Position numbers and translations under genes: made by a program
Shown here: positions 1 to 8,077 of the stretch, one piece after another
Numbering within the stretch: the stretch's first letter is position 1
Layout: each line of letters opens with the position of its first letter
Assembly: GCA_029933365.1 (NCBI GenBank)
Contig: JAOZOH010000027.1
Span: 1 to 32,054 of the forward strand
Direction: 5' to 3'
Length of the DNA: 32,054 bases
From: Desulfuromusa sp.
GTDB lineage: Bacteria; Desulfobacterota; Desulfuromonadia; Desulfuromonadales; Geopsychrobacteraceae
The notes under the pieces: generated by a model
Database searches by the model: none
Seen by the model: the letters and a program-made list of their open reading frames with translations, nothing else
Told to the model about the DNA's origin: nothing

Positions 1-995
1 CTGTTTTGTCAGGGGCAGCAATCTGCGGAGTTGCAACTGCAAATAATGCAAAAGCCGCTGAAACGCTACCTGCGGATTTTGTCCCACCACCAATGCCTTG
101 GGGATATCAGGAACTTGATCCTGAGTATGTCAGAAAACTTGGTCATCTGGGTTACTACCTTGAAGAGTGTGGCGGGGGTGCTTTCTGGGCAATCATGACG
201 GCATTAAAAGAAAAAATTGGTTATCCCTATAATCTGATACCGATGCCGACCAAGGAAAAGTTTATCGAAATTCTTGAAGGTAAGCATAAAGGGGAACCGC
301 ACCCTCAAGTGCTGATGCAACATGGTGTTGGTGGACTGATGAATTATGGTTCATTATGTGGAGCTCCCAATGGCGCAGCTGCAGCAATTAACAGTGCGAT
401 CCCTTACAAGGAGGCGAAAGATATTGTTCCAAGATTGTTGAGGTACTATGAAACGGAGGCTTTCCCCAACAAGAAGTCAAATGAATATGCCGTGAATGAT
501 GAATTTTGGGTGCCAAAGTACAAAAGTCAGAAAGCGTTGCCTCGATCACCTAGTCATTCTGTTTTGTGCCATGTCAGTGTCGGAAAATGGTGTGAAAAGT
601 CCGGGTATGCAAGTGGATCTAAGGAGAGATCTGAAAGGTGTGCACGAGTCACGGGAGATGTGGCAGCAATGGCAGTCATCCTGATGAATGCACATATGAA
701 AGGAAATCTCGAGACCGTATTCCCGATGAAATTATCACAGGATACCGTAAGTTGTAGAGTCTGCCATTTCAAAGGGAAAAAATTCGAAGCGGGTCAATTT
801 ACCAGAGGTTCGATGGAATGTAGTAGCTGTCACAACGAAATGACACCTCATATGGGTGAAAATAAATTGAAAACCGCCTACGGGACAGATGTTGGTACTT
901 GGGCTGGGGCTGCTGTTATCGGTACTGCTGCAGGAATTGGTACGCATGCAGTTGCTGGACGTTTCAGTAAGGAGGAGCCCCATGATGAAGAGTGA
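1..995 (+). CDS. Split-Soret-type dihaem cytochrome c (5' end outside the window)
   Basis: Probable periplasmic electron-transfer cytochrome. Two haem-binding motifs, CRVCH and CSSCH, lie near the C-terminus. The N-terminal half carries a cysteine/glycine-rich segment (EECGGGAFWAI, later MQHGVGGLMNYGSLCGAPNGAA) typical of the split-Soret cytochrome / C_GCAxxG_C_C family. The reading frame is open to the window edge. The first visible residues (AAICGVATANNAKAAE) look like the end of a signal peptide, so the true start lies upstream. A TTG at position 6 is not a convincing start. The 3' end overlaps the next gene, a membrane cytochrome b, by 14 bases, implying translational coupling. Known split-Soret cytochromes come from sulfate and metal reducers; their partner here is presumably the cytochrome b, passing electrons from quinol to the periplasm (inference). 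Confidence 0.85.
   Translation, partial: VLSGAAICGVATANNAKAAETLPADFVPPPMPWGYQELDPEYVRKLGHLGYYLEECGGGAFWAIMTALKEKIGYPYNLIPMPTKEKFIEILEGKHKGEPHPQVLMQHGVGGLMNYGSLCGAPNGAAAAINSAIPYKEAKDIVPRLLRYYETEAFPNKKSNEYAVNDEFWVPKYKSQKALPRSPSHSVLCHVSVGKWCEKSGYASGSKERSERCARVTGDVAAMAVILMNAHMKGNLETVFPMKLSQDTVSCRVCHFKGKKFEAGQFTRGSMECSSCHNEMTPHMGENKLKTAYGTDVGTWAGAAVIGTAAGIGTHAVAGRFSKEEPHDEE
971..975 (+). promoter_or_regulatory. Ribosome binding site of the cytochrome b gene
   Basis: GGAGG lies six bases before the ATG at 982 and inside the end of the upstream cytochrome c gene. It decides the start at 982 over longer upstream readings of the same frame. Confidence 0.8.
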
Positions 996-1647
996 AACAA
1001 TAACTGTTAAACGGCACAGCTTTCTATACCGGATTCTTCACTGGTTTATTGTGCTGGAGGCTCTGTTGCTGTTGCTGTCAGGGCTTTCTGTCAGTGAATA
1101 TATTCCCCTTGCCCTGATCGGTCGAGGGGCAGCAAGAAGTCTCCATATTCTGGTTGGGCTGACTTGGACAGGAACAATTACTTTCTTTGTTTATTACTTC
1201 ATGATGAGTGGTGAATATAAATGGTTTGGCGTTTCAAAAATAGCACCAGCGTTTGATTTCTTCGTCCATGAAATCAGAAGTTTTATTAGCGGGAAAAAAG
1301 TGAAAAGTCCGGTTGGGTATGATAGCGATAAGAAAAAATATGCCGAAAAAGTTGTACCGACCGAGGTGTTGGCCTGGTGGGGGTGGTTTGCTCTATGGAC
1401 AATCATGGTGTTAACTGGATTGGCACTACTTTTCCCGGAAGGCTTCAATTTTGTAAACAGAATATGCTATGCAATTCTTCCAGCCTTTAGTAAGGCGACA
1501 GCAGCCACAAGGTTCATCCATCTGGTTGCGACCATAGGAATCGTGGCCTACGCGATGATCCATGCCTATGCCTCCTGGGTCTTTGGAATGGTAGGCTCGA
1601 TGTTATCTGGAAGTAAAGAGGAGCCTGTTATTAACCCGGAGAAATAG
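982..1647 (+). CDS. Membrane cytochrome b (b561/hydrogenase-formate dehydrogenase gamma type)
   Basis: A 221-residue integral membrane protein with about four hydrophobic helices (roughly residues 15-40, 53-75, 130-150 and 175-205). Histidines occur where this family ligates haem b: RILHWF in helix 1, SLHILVG in helix 2, and FIHLVA and MIHAYASW in the last helix. This fits the Ni,Fe-hydrogenase/formate-dehydrogenase cytochrome b subunit family, which exchanges electrons between the menaquinone pool and a periplasmic partner. The frame stays open upstream to 889, but the strong RBS supports ATG 982 (or the adjacent ATG 985). It overlaps the split-Soret cytochrome c gene by 14 bases, so the two probably form one quinol-cytochrome module. 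The direction of electron flow cannot be read from sequence. Confidence 0.85.
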   Translation: MMKSETITVKRHSFLYRILHWFIVLEALLLLLSGLSVSEYIPLALIGRGAARSLHILVGLTWTGTITFFVYYFMMSGEYKWFGVSKIAPAFDFFVHEIRSFISGKKVKSPVGYDSDKKKYAEKVVPTEVLAWWGWFALWTIMVLTGLALLFPEGFNFVNRICYAILPAFSKATAATRFIHLVATIGIVAYAMIHAYASWVFGMVGSMLSGSKEEPVINPEK

Positions 1648-1697
1648 CTGTTTTATACGTCATTGTTGGGGAAAATATTTACCTCCCTCTATATACC

Positions 1698-1725
1698 CCC
1701 CTCTTGTCAAAAAGAGGGGTTTTTC
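1698..1725 (+). terminator. Intrinsic terminator after the cytochrome pair
   Basis: CCCCTCTT pairs perfectly with AAGAGGGG across a six-base loop and is followed by five T. It lies 50 bases after the cytochrome b stop. It belongs to the CCCCTCTT/AAGAGGGG hairpin type also seen at 21623-21643. Confidence 0.85.
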
Positions 1726-1871
1726 GTCATAATGCTCTGCCACAGAGCTGTCTTGTGATAGAAAAGAAGACGTTATCATACTGAGACTGGGAGTGCTGGA
1801 GTTGACTGCGCAATAGTCTGCTATACTTCTTCCTCCAAGTAAGAGTAATTCCTCAGGCGGAATAAGGATCA

Positions 1872-3347
1872 ATGGGTATCAATCGCAATATAGCTTTCCT
1901 TGGCGGTGTGACAATTACTTTTGTGACACTGGCTGCGGTCGTTGCCCTTTGGGGGATCTATAGCCTGAATAATGCCTTTATTTCTCTCCATCAGTATGAA
2001 ATCACAACTAAAATTGAAACGATTAAAATTTTCAGGGATGTGAACTACGTCTCTCGCCTGACCCGTAACATTATGTTGGGATCTGATTATGACGATGACA
2101 TGCAGGAGCTTGTAGCCATTGCTGGAACTATTACTGAATCTTTTGACACGCTGACCAAGGCTACCCGTAGCGCTACCGATCAAAAGTTGGTGGAACAGGC
2201 CAGAATTGATACGGCGGCCTTTGTTGATAGCTGCATACAGCGGATGAAACGGATAAAAGATATCCCTGCTGATCAGCGCAACAATGCATACAAAAACTAT
2301 AGAAAAGAAGCCACCCCGCTAGCCATGAAGTCACGGGCAAGTTTCAGAGCCATTATTCAGAACGCAGATTTTCGCTTTGACATGGGTAATAAACAATTTG
2401 AAAAAACCATTCACCGCACCCTGACAATCATTGCGATTGCTGGCATCCTGATTGCGGTTTTTTTTCAACTTTCTATCAGGCGTTACAAGGAAAGGCGCAT
2501 GCAGGAAGCGGCACTCCGCAAAGCTCATCAGAAGCTTGAGCAAAAAATCACCGAGCGTACTGCAGATCTGGTGCTAACCAACAGTACACTACTGGAAAAG
2601 ATCAAGGCGTTAAAGACCACAGAGAGTATCCTGCGAGAATCACGCGATAATGCGGTTCAGGCTGGAAAACTGACGGTGCTCGGGCAGATGTCGGCAGGTA
2701 TCAGCCATGAAATTAGTCAACCTCTTACCGCTATTCATACCTTTACCGATAACGCCACAAACCTCCTTGAACGTGGCGATGTACCGGAAGCGCTCGAGAA
2801 TCTTGGGATCATCAGTCGCATGACGGACCGGATCGGAGCTATTGTTGCTGAAATCAAGTTATTCTCCCGTAAATCACCCGCTGAAAAGCAGGCAATCAGC
2901 ATTGTCAGTGCTATTAATCACGCCATTATGCTGGTGGAGCCGCAGCGCCGTAAACTTGATGCGGTCATCGATGTGCAACCATTTCAGGAGTCATTGCAGG
3001 TCTGGGCTGAGGTTGTTCGCTTTGAGCAGGTTCTGGTCAATCTGTTACGCAATAGTCTGGATGCGTTTTCTGAACAGCCGGATAAAAGGATAACTGTAAC
3101 TGTCACATGGCATGAGCCGGACATTCATATCGTAATCAAAGATACGGGGACAGGCATTCCTGAAGAAGTCATTCCACGTCTGTTTGAATCATTTGTTACG
3201 ACTAAACCAAGCGGCCAGGGATTGGGGCTTGGATTGGCTATATCCCATATGATCATCACCGAATTTGGTGGTAAACTTACTGCCAGAAATCCTGATGCAG
3301 GCGGTGCTGAGTTTACTATTGTGCTGAAGGAAGCCATCGATGGATAG
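1872..3347 (+). CDS. Membrane sensor histidine kinase, DctB-like
   Basis: A 491-residue sensor. TM1 is at about residues 7-31 and TM2 at about 178-200. Between them is a helical periplasmic region of ~145 residues resembling a four-helix-bundle ligand sensor rather than a PAS/Cache fold. A coiled coil follows (about 205-260). The H-box GISHEISQPL has the phospho-accepting His at residue 279. The ATPase domain shows an N-box (NLLRNSLDA), G1 (DTGTGIPEE) and G2 (GQGLGLGLAIS). The H-box resembles DctB/HPK4 kinases that pair with NtrC-type regulators. Such a regulator gene overlaps its 3' end by 8 bases, so the pair is co-translated. The ligand is unknown. AAGGA precedes the start by only three bases, slightly closer than usual. 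Confidence 0.88.
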   Translation: MGINRNIAFLGGVTITFVTLAAVVALWGIYSLNNAFISLHQYEITTKIETIKIFRDVNYVSRLTRNIMLGSDYDDDMQELVAIAGTITESFDTLTKATRSATDQKLVEQARIDTAAFVDSCIQRMKRIKDIPADQRNNAYKNYRKEATPLAMKSRASFRAIIQNADFRFDMGNKQFEKTIHRTLTIIAIAGILIAVFFQLSIRRYKERRMQEAALRKAHQKLEQKITERTADLVLTNSTLLEKIKALKTTESILRESRDNAVQAGKLTVLGQMSAGISHEISQPLTAIHTFTDNATNLLERGDVPEALENLGIISRMTDRIGAIVAEIKLFSRKSPAEKQAISIVSAINHAIMLVEPQRRKLDAVIDVQPFQESLQVWAEVVRFEQVLVNLLRNSLDAFSEQPDKRITVTVTWHEPDIHIVIKDTGTGIPEEVIPRLFESFVTTKPSGQGLGLGLAISHMIITEFGGKLTARNPDAGGAEFTIVLKEAIDG

Positions 3348-4680
3348 TTACAACATTCGGAAAAGTAATCTTCTGATCTATTTGATAGAAGATGATGATG
3401 ACGTTCGCCGTGGCTGTGAACAGAGCATTCAACTGGCAAATTTGTCTGTCCGCTCGTTTACAACTGCTGAGGCTGCCTTGGCCGCGATGGAAGATTTCCC
3501 CCCTGCAGTCGTTGTCAGCGATGTGAGACTCTCCGGTATTTCCGGGCTGGAACTGCTGGATGAAATGCAAAAATATGATAGTGATATCCCGCTCATCCTG
3601 ATAACCGGACATGGTGACGTTACGATGGCAGTTCAGGCTATGCGAGACAATGCCTACGATTTTATTGAAAAACCGTTTCATGCGGAGCATCTGCTTGACG
3701 TGATCCGGCGGGCGCTAGAAAAACGGCATTTAATCCTTGAGGTCCAGCGACTGCAGGAACAACTGGGAAATAGGGGGGAAATGCCGCTGATCGGTCACTC
3801 CGATGAAATCCAGAAGGTGCGTCGCGCCATTGCTACCCTTGCCCCTACGGATGTTGATCTGCTGATTTTTGGAGAGACGGGTAGCGGTAAAGAGGTGGTG
3901 GCCCATGCGGTCCATGATTTGAGCGGTCGCACGGGGCCGTTTGTGGCGATAAATTGTGGAGCACTACCAGAGACAATCTTTGAAAGCGAAATTTTTGGTC
4001 ATGAGGCCGGGGCTTTTACCGGGGCAATCAAGAAACGTATCGGAAAAATTGAATACGCAGAAGGTGGAACACTTTTTTTGGATGAAATCGAATCAATGCC
4101 CCTGCTGTTACAAGTTAAGCTTTTGCGGGTACTGCAGGAACATTGTGTCGAACGGTTGGGCAGTAATAATTGCATACCGGTTGATTGTCGAATTGTGGCG
4201 GCAAGCAAGGTAAATCTGCAACGCCTCTCTGAACAGGGAGGCTTCCGTGCTGATCTATATTATCGCTTAAATGTGGTCAGTATCGAGGTGCCGCCACTCA
4301 GGAAGCGTCTCGAGGATATTGCACCTTTAATGGCCTACTTTATCTCTCAGGCTTCCAGTCGCTTTAACCGGGAAGCGGTCATCTGGAATGAACAGGATCT
4401 ACTCAAGTGGCAACAACATGATTGGCCGGGCAATGTTCGTGAACTTAAATCTGTGGCGGAGCGTCTCTGTCTTGGTGTCAGCGATGGCATAGACTCATCC
4501 AGGATTGTTGCAACTTCTTTGGCAGCCAGGGTAGGGGGATACGAGCGAAGCCAGATTCGAGATGCATTAAAGAGTACGAAAGGCAATGTATCTGCTACGG
4601 CAGAGCTGCTGCAGATGCCGAAGAAGACTCTCTATGACAAGCTGAACATGCATGATTTGGAACCGAAGAACTACCGATAA
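3340..4680 (+). CDS. Sigma-54-dependent response regulator, DctD/NtrC family
   Basis: 446 residues in the canonical order. The receiver domain (about 10-125) has an acidic pocket from the D18-D21 cluster, phospho-acceptor D61 (VVSDVRL), T89 and K111. The AAA+ domain (about 145-380) has Walker A GETGSGKE, the sigma-54 contact loop GAFTGA and Walker B GTLFLDEI. A C-terminal Fis-type helix-turn-helix contains NVSATAELLQMPKKTLYDKL. It activates sigma-54 RNA polymerase after phosphorylation, here presumably by the overlapping kinase. DctB/DctD-type pairs classically control C4-dicarboxylate or other organic-acid uptake, but no such transporter adjoins. I did not find a convincing -24/-12 promoter in the window, so the target is open. 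Confidence 0.92.
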   Translation: MDSYNIRKSNLLIYLIEDDDDVRRGCEQSIQLANLSVRSFTTAEAALAAMEDFPPAVVVSDVRLSGISGLELLDEMQKYDSDIPLILITGHGDVTMAVQAMRDNAYDFIEKPFHAEHLLDVIRRALEKRHLILEVQRLQEQLGNRGEMPLIGHSDEIQKVRRAIATLAPTDVDLLIFGETGSGKEVVAHAVHDLSGRTGPFVAINCGALPETIFESEIFGHEAGAFTGAIKKRIGKIEYAEGGTLFLDEIESMPLLLQVKLLRVLQEHCVERLGSNNCIPVDCRIVAASKVNLQRLSEQGGFRADLYYRLNVVSIEVPPLRKRLEDIAPLMAYFISQASSRFNREAVIWNEQDLLKWQQHDWPGNVRELKSVAERLCLGVSDGIDSSRIVATSLAARVGGYERSQIRDALKSTKGNVSATAELLQMPKKTLYDKLNMHDLEPKNYR

Positions 4681-4700
4681 TCCTGATTTTGAGCAAAATG

Positions 4701-4715
4701 CCGGGACAGCCCCGG
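4701..4715 (+). terminator. Possible weak hairpin after the response regulator
   Basis: CCGGG and CCCGG form a five-base stem with a five-base loop 20 bases after the stop. No T-run follows directly, so terminator activity is doubtful. Confidence 0.3.
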
Positions 4716-4791
4716 TTCTGCGGGTATTTAGCCTTAAACTAGCGCCATTCGGGGCAGTTTGCTTAATTGTCATTTTCGGGTTTGGCCAACA

Positions 4792-4953
4792 GTGTCATAT
4801 CACGGATCAAATGCCGCATCTTGCTTGTTCTTTTGTGCGTCCAACTTCGTTGTGTTTTCCGCTGTATAGCTATGGCTATGCAGCAAAAATCACGCCTTGC
4901 TGTCGTACAAAATTCTAGCGCAATTTTGCAACATTTCATCCGTGACACGACAC
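4792..4953. repeat. MITE-like palindromic element, ~162 bp
   Basis: The outer arms at 4792-4813 and 4932-4953 are inverted copies matching at 19 of 22 positions (core TCACGGAT/ATCCGTGA). The centre at about 4860-4885 is a second palindrome, GCTGTATAGC against GCTATGCAGC. The inside holds only short fragmentary reading frames on both strands. It lies in the gap between two convergent genes (ends at 4680 and 4965). This is the layout of a non-autonomous palindromic repeat or very large hairpin. A short internal segment (ACGCCTTG with nearby A-tracts) recalls the elements at 9599 and 14450, but the arms differ. Confidence 0.6.
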
Positions 4954-4964
4954 TAGTCAAAAAG

Positions 4965-6263
4965 TTAGTGATTCGGAAGTGACTCAAATTGAATCTCATA
5001 AACCCGTCTTGGTCTCCCTTTAGCGGGCTGCTCAATACCTGATTCCTTGGCATAACCGGCATGAGACAGCTTGCCAATCAGACGATTGCCACTTCGGGTC
5101 GTGGTTCCAAGAGCTTTGGATAGATCATAGGCTGTCAGGTGATTTGATCCCTGTCGTTCTAGAATCGTAAATACTTTACTGATATTCTCTGCAGTGATCC
5201 CCGATTTCTCTGAAATTCGGATAATTTTTTTGTCGAATTTTTTGATATTATAGGTACCGTCTTTCGGACCCGCTGGTGAAATAACTTGGCCGGAATCAGT
5301 CAAAATCTTAACGGTGTTTCCTGTCTGAGACGCTATTTCTAATGCTTCTGTTGCATTTGAAAAGGCATTTATTGGATTCATGCCGTAACCGATACCGATG
5401 CTGATGGTAAAGCTGAATTTTACGAAAACATCATACAGCAGCGGAAAATCCCGGTAGTCATTTGTGTATTCCTCAATAAGATTCCTGGTTGAAATCAGGT
5501 AATAATTTTCCGAACCCTTGTTGAATACAAAGGATTGTAATTTTTCCTGAAAATCGAGCATATAATCAAGATATTTATAGAGAAATCGCTGTGATCTGAA
5601 TTCATCATGTTCTGATTTTTTCTGCTCTCCCTTGTCTATTTTTATGATGACAACAGCCGGATGATTTCCACTGGAATTTTTGAAATTGATGGCATTGACA
5701 ATTTTATGGACACCTTTGAGGACAGAAAAATAAGTGTGGTTGATCAGGGTGCAAGGATAGTTTCGGTTTTTTAGATATTCATTTACACTAAAAAGACAGG
5801 TTAAAATAATCGTTTCTGGATTTTTTTCATAATTGGCTATGTGGAAATTCGCAATATCCTCAACTGTCAGCGTCTTGCTGCGTCGGACGGCACTTACCTC
5901 GGTCAAGGGAAAGTTTAATTCGCGATAAACATGCTTGATAACAGAACCTTGAACCGAATCGATACTAACGGCTCTGGGTGCCTGCTCTGGTGGGGATGAG
6001 GCGATTAATTTCATGATCCCGGTTTCGTCAAATTCGAGGAAAGCACTTGGCAGCGATCTGTCGATTTTGTCGAGGGAAAGAGTATAGGGGAAATTGCCAG
6101 CAAACAGAATTCCATCGACATCTTTGATGGCTGGGATAATTTTTGGCAGTTCGGTGTAATGACTGTAAGGATAGGCCGTTATTTCAAACGGCAGAGACAT
6201 CAGTTTGGTCAGGCTGAGAATTTCTGTAATGCGCTTGTCGACTCCAACCAGGGCAATATTCAT
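4965..6263 (-). CDS. Transcriptional regulator with degenerate nucleotide-cyclase-like core and C-terminal winged helix
   Basis: 432 residues in three parts. The N-terminal region (1-150) is alpha/beta and resembles a ligand-sensing domain, though I cannot name it. The middle region (about 160-340) has the texture of the GGDEF/GTP-cyclohydrolase III fold: KGSENYYLIS sits where an active enzyme has GGDNF/GGDEF, and FTISIGIGYG plus NATEALEIA match the following strand and helix. The C-terminal ~75 residues form a winged helix (LTAYDLSKALGTTTRSGNRL, then wing AKGRPRRVYEI). The catalytic signature is degraded, so I infer a ligand- or nucleotide-sensing regulator rather than an enzyme. It lies 27 bases downstream of the gamma-glutamylcyclotransferase-like gene and diverges from the peptide operon, which it may control. 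AGGA precedes the ATG by eight bases. Confidence 0.65.
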   Translation of the reverse strand: MNIALVGVDKRITEILSLTKLMSLPFEITAYPYSHYTELPKIIPAIKDVDGILFAGNFPYTLSLDKIDRSLPSAFLEFDETGIMKLIASSPPEQAPRAVSIDSVQGSVIKHVYRELNFPLTEVSAVRRSKTLTVEDIANFHIANYEKNPETIILTCLFSVNEYLKNRNYPCTLINHTYFSVLKGVHKIVNAINFKNSSGNHPAVVIIKIDKGEQKKSEHDEFRSQRFLYKYLDYMLDFQEKLQSFVFNKGSENYYLISTRNLIEEYTNDYRDFPLLYDVFVKFSFTISIGIGYGMNPINAFSNATEALEIASQTGNTVKILTDSGQVISPAGPKDGTYNIKKFDKKIIRISEKSGITAENISKVFTILERQGSNHLTAYDLSKALGTTTRSGNRLIGKLSHAGYAKESGIEQPAKGRPRRVYEIQFESLPNH

Positions 6264-6290
6264 TTGCTATTCCTGTCAATTCAAGAAGAT

Positions 6291-6794
6291 TTATAAAAAC
6301 TCGCGCAATAATATCTCACTATTGATGTGGGTGGTGTTTAAAAAATCACGATAAAAATCTTTCCCCCAGTTTTTTGCCCCTTTCAGGCAGATATCCAGAT
6401 AGTCGGGGTTTGGCAGAAGAGTATCGTTCCTGTACTCTGCTTTTCCTAAATAAATGGACAATTCTTTTAACTCTGGCAGGTTATGTCCCTGATAGCAGCT
6501 GATCTTGTCATGTTGTACTGCCGTTCTGGAATAACCTTTTTCCCGTTTGTCGAGAGCAGTAAAATCAAAATCATCAAAGCAGTAGCAGACTGCATTCAAC
6601 CAGTTCTGCTCAGATATTTGTACGTTCAGTACGGCGGAGTTCTCACTGGTACTTTTTCGCCATGCTGGTTGCTGGCTGAATGACCGTTTAAAAGTGTCAA
6701 GTTTGAGTGGAATAATATGAACAGGCGGCGCGTCCATTCCTTCTGCTTCCTGCGGATTGATCAAGCTGCCGTAGGCAATAATTCCCAGCATCAT
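6291..6794 (-). CDS. Gamma-glutamylcyclotransferase-like protein
   Basis: A 167-residue protein of the GGCT/AIG2-like fold. The substrate loop YGSL is at residues 8-11, and a conserved acidic residue sits in LDKREKGYSR, the position of the catalytic Glu in this superfamily. Members release 5-oxoproline from gamma-glutamyl dipeptides or gamma-glutamylamines, or cleave glutathione; which one applies here is unknown. AAGGAG precedes two tandem ATGs, three and six bases away, so the second (6791) may be the real start. It is the first gene of the minus-strand pair with the regulator. It diverges from an M20 peptidase and peptide ABC operon, which suggests linked catabolism of gamma-glutamyl or similar amides (inference). 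Confidence 0.7.
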   Translation of the reverse strand: MMLGIIAYGSLINPQEAEGMDAPPVHIIPLKLDTFKRSFSQQPAWRKSTSENSAVLNVQISEQNWLNAVCYCFDDFDFTALDKREKGYSRTAVQHDKISCYQGHNLPELKELSIYLGKAEYRNDTLLPNPDYLDICLKGAKNWGKDFYRDFLNTTHINSEILLREFL

Positions 6795-6801
6795 TTACTC
6801 C

Positions 6802-6830
6802 TTGACTTCATTAGAGAGGTGTTCTAGAAA
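6802..6830 (+). promoter_or_regulatory. Candidate sigma-70 promoter of the peptide operon
   Basis: TTGACT (6802-6807) and TAGAAA (6825-6830) are separated by 17 bases in the divergent gap. Transcription from about 6837 would leave a ~40-base leader carrying the GAGG RBS before ATG 6877. The -10 match is only 4 of 6. Confidence 0.45.
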
Positions 6831-6876
6831 TATTTACAGACATCTTATGGACATGACTATAAATTGTGAGGCGAAA

Positions 6877-8031
6877 ATGGTCAAGATTGAAAGGATAGCA
6901 GAGAAGTATCGTGAAGAAATATATACTAATCTGGAAAAACTGGTAGATATTAATAGTTTCTCTGCAAATATCCCTGGATTGCACACATTGTCCGATGCAT
7001 TGGTTGCCATTGCCGCTAGCCATGGGATTGCCCTGGAGAGGAAAATTGTAGCTGAAGATTCAATCCGTCGCCCCCATTTGATGTACGAAAATAAACTGCG
7101 TGCTGATTATTATGCCTTTATCGGGCACTTTGATACGGTTCACCCGCCTGACAGTGATTTTAATAAACTTCTTAAGGATGGTAAAAACTGGATCGGCCCA
7201 GGTGTTAACGATATGAAAAATGGCGTGTTGATTGCCCTTTACGCGCTGGTAATTCTCAAAGAACTCATGCCTTTAGAGCAGATTCCGCTCAAAATTCTTT
7301 TTAATTCCGATGAAGAAATCAGTTCTCCGACTTCCAAAAGCATTATTGAAACAGAATTGAAAAATGCTAAAGCAGGATTTGTTTTTGAGTCTGGACGTGT
7401 GCCGGGAGATATGATTGTCACCAGTCGTAAAGGAGTTATTGGTCTTGATATTGATGTGATTGGAAAACCGTCACATGCCGGGGAATCTCCAAGTACCGGG
7501 ATTAATGCCATTGTTGATGCAGCAACAATGGTCGAAAAACTTAATTCCCTGAATAACGTGGTTGCTGGAGCAAGTATCCAGTGCACTGAAATCTCTGGAG
7601 GGACAGCACGTAATGTAGTTCCGGATCGCTGTCACATTGGTGTCGATATCAGGGTTCCTGATCTGGAAAAACAAGCTCAATTGCTCAAGAGTATTGAGCA
7701 GCTTCTAAACGATCAAAGCCTCGTTGCTAGTCAAATCCAATATGAAATAAAGATTAAAAGACCGCCATTTGTAAAGACCGAAAAATCAGCTAAACTTATT
7801 GAAAACTATATAAAAACAGCTTCAGCTCTGGGTTTCAGAATTGAGGAAACTTCCTCCGGCGGAGTTTCTGACGCTAATAATTTATCCAGCTTCGGGGTGC
7901 CGGCTATTGACGGCTTGGGTGCATTGGGAAATTATCCCCATACCAAAAAAGAATACATGATCAAGCAATCATTGATGGATCGTCTTATTGTTTTCAGTAG
8001 CTTCTTCTATGAATTGATTCAGGAAGATTGA
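6877..8031 (+). CDS. M20-family metallopeptidase (glutamate carboxypeptidase/ArgE-like)
   Basis: A 384-residue cytoplasmic di-zinc hydrolase. Metal ligands and catalytic residues follow the M20A pattern: H84 and D86 in GHFDTVHPP, D112 in GPGVNDMKNG, E146/E147 in SDEEISS, E171 in FESGR and a C-terminal His in GNYPHTKKEY. A lid/dimerisation domain starts near VIGKPSHAGESP. Family members remove C-terminal glutamate, deacylate amino acids or cleave dipeptides; the substrate is not fixed by sequence. The start at ATG 6877 is chosen for its GAGG RBS five bases away. The frame extends to a TTG at 6802, but that overlaps the candidate -35 box. It is the first gene of the transport locus, 46 bases before the first binding protein. 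Confidence 0.85.
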   Translation: MVKIERIAEKYREEIYTNLEKLVDINSFSANIPGLHTLSDALVAIAASHGIALERKIVAEDSIRRPHLMYENKLRADYYAFIGHFDTVHPPDSDFNKLLKDGKNWIGPGVNDMKNGVLIALYALVILKELMPLEQIPLKILFNSDEEISSPTSKSIIETELKNAKAGFVFESGRVPGDMIVTSRKGVIGLDIDVIGKPSHAGESPSTGINAIVDAATMVEKLNSLNNVVAGASIQCTEISGGTARNVVPDRCHIGVDIRVPDLEKQAQLLKSIEQLLNDQSLVASQIQYEIKIKRPPFVKTEKSAKLIENYIKTASALGFRIEETSSGGVSDANNLSSFGVPAIDGLGALGNYPHTKKEYMIKQSLMDRLIVFSSFFYELIQED

Positions 8032-8038
8032 TTCTTTT

Positions 8039-8056
8039 GTATCCCTTAAGGGATAC
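8039..8056. promoter_or_regulatory. 18-bp perfect palindrome between peptidase and binding protein 1
   Basis: GTATCCCTTAAGGGATAC is a perfect palindrome in the 46-base gap and just ahead of the AGGGAGG RBS of the next gene. It could be a dimeric-regulator operator or, as RNA, a 7-bp hairpin with a TTAA loop. No second copy was noticed in the window. Confidence 0.5.
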
Positions 8057-8077
8057 ACACATTCCAGGGAGGCCATT

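Noticed and set aside
4763..5077. Small open frames within and next to the 4792-4953 palindrome
   Set aside because: They follow the palindrome's symmetry on both strands and lack RBS and homology, so they are by-products of the repeat.
6802..6876. Longer M20 peptidase starting at a TTG
   Set aside because: No RBS, an atypical N-terminus, and it coincides with a candidate -35 box; ATG 6877 has a good RBS.
6795..6876. Sigma-54 promoter for the peptide operon driven by the DctD-like regulator
   Set aside because: No GG-N10-GC core in the divergent region; a sigma-70-like pair fits better.
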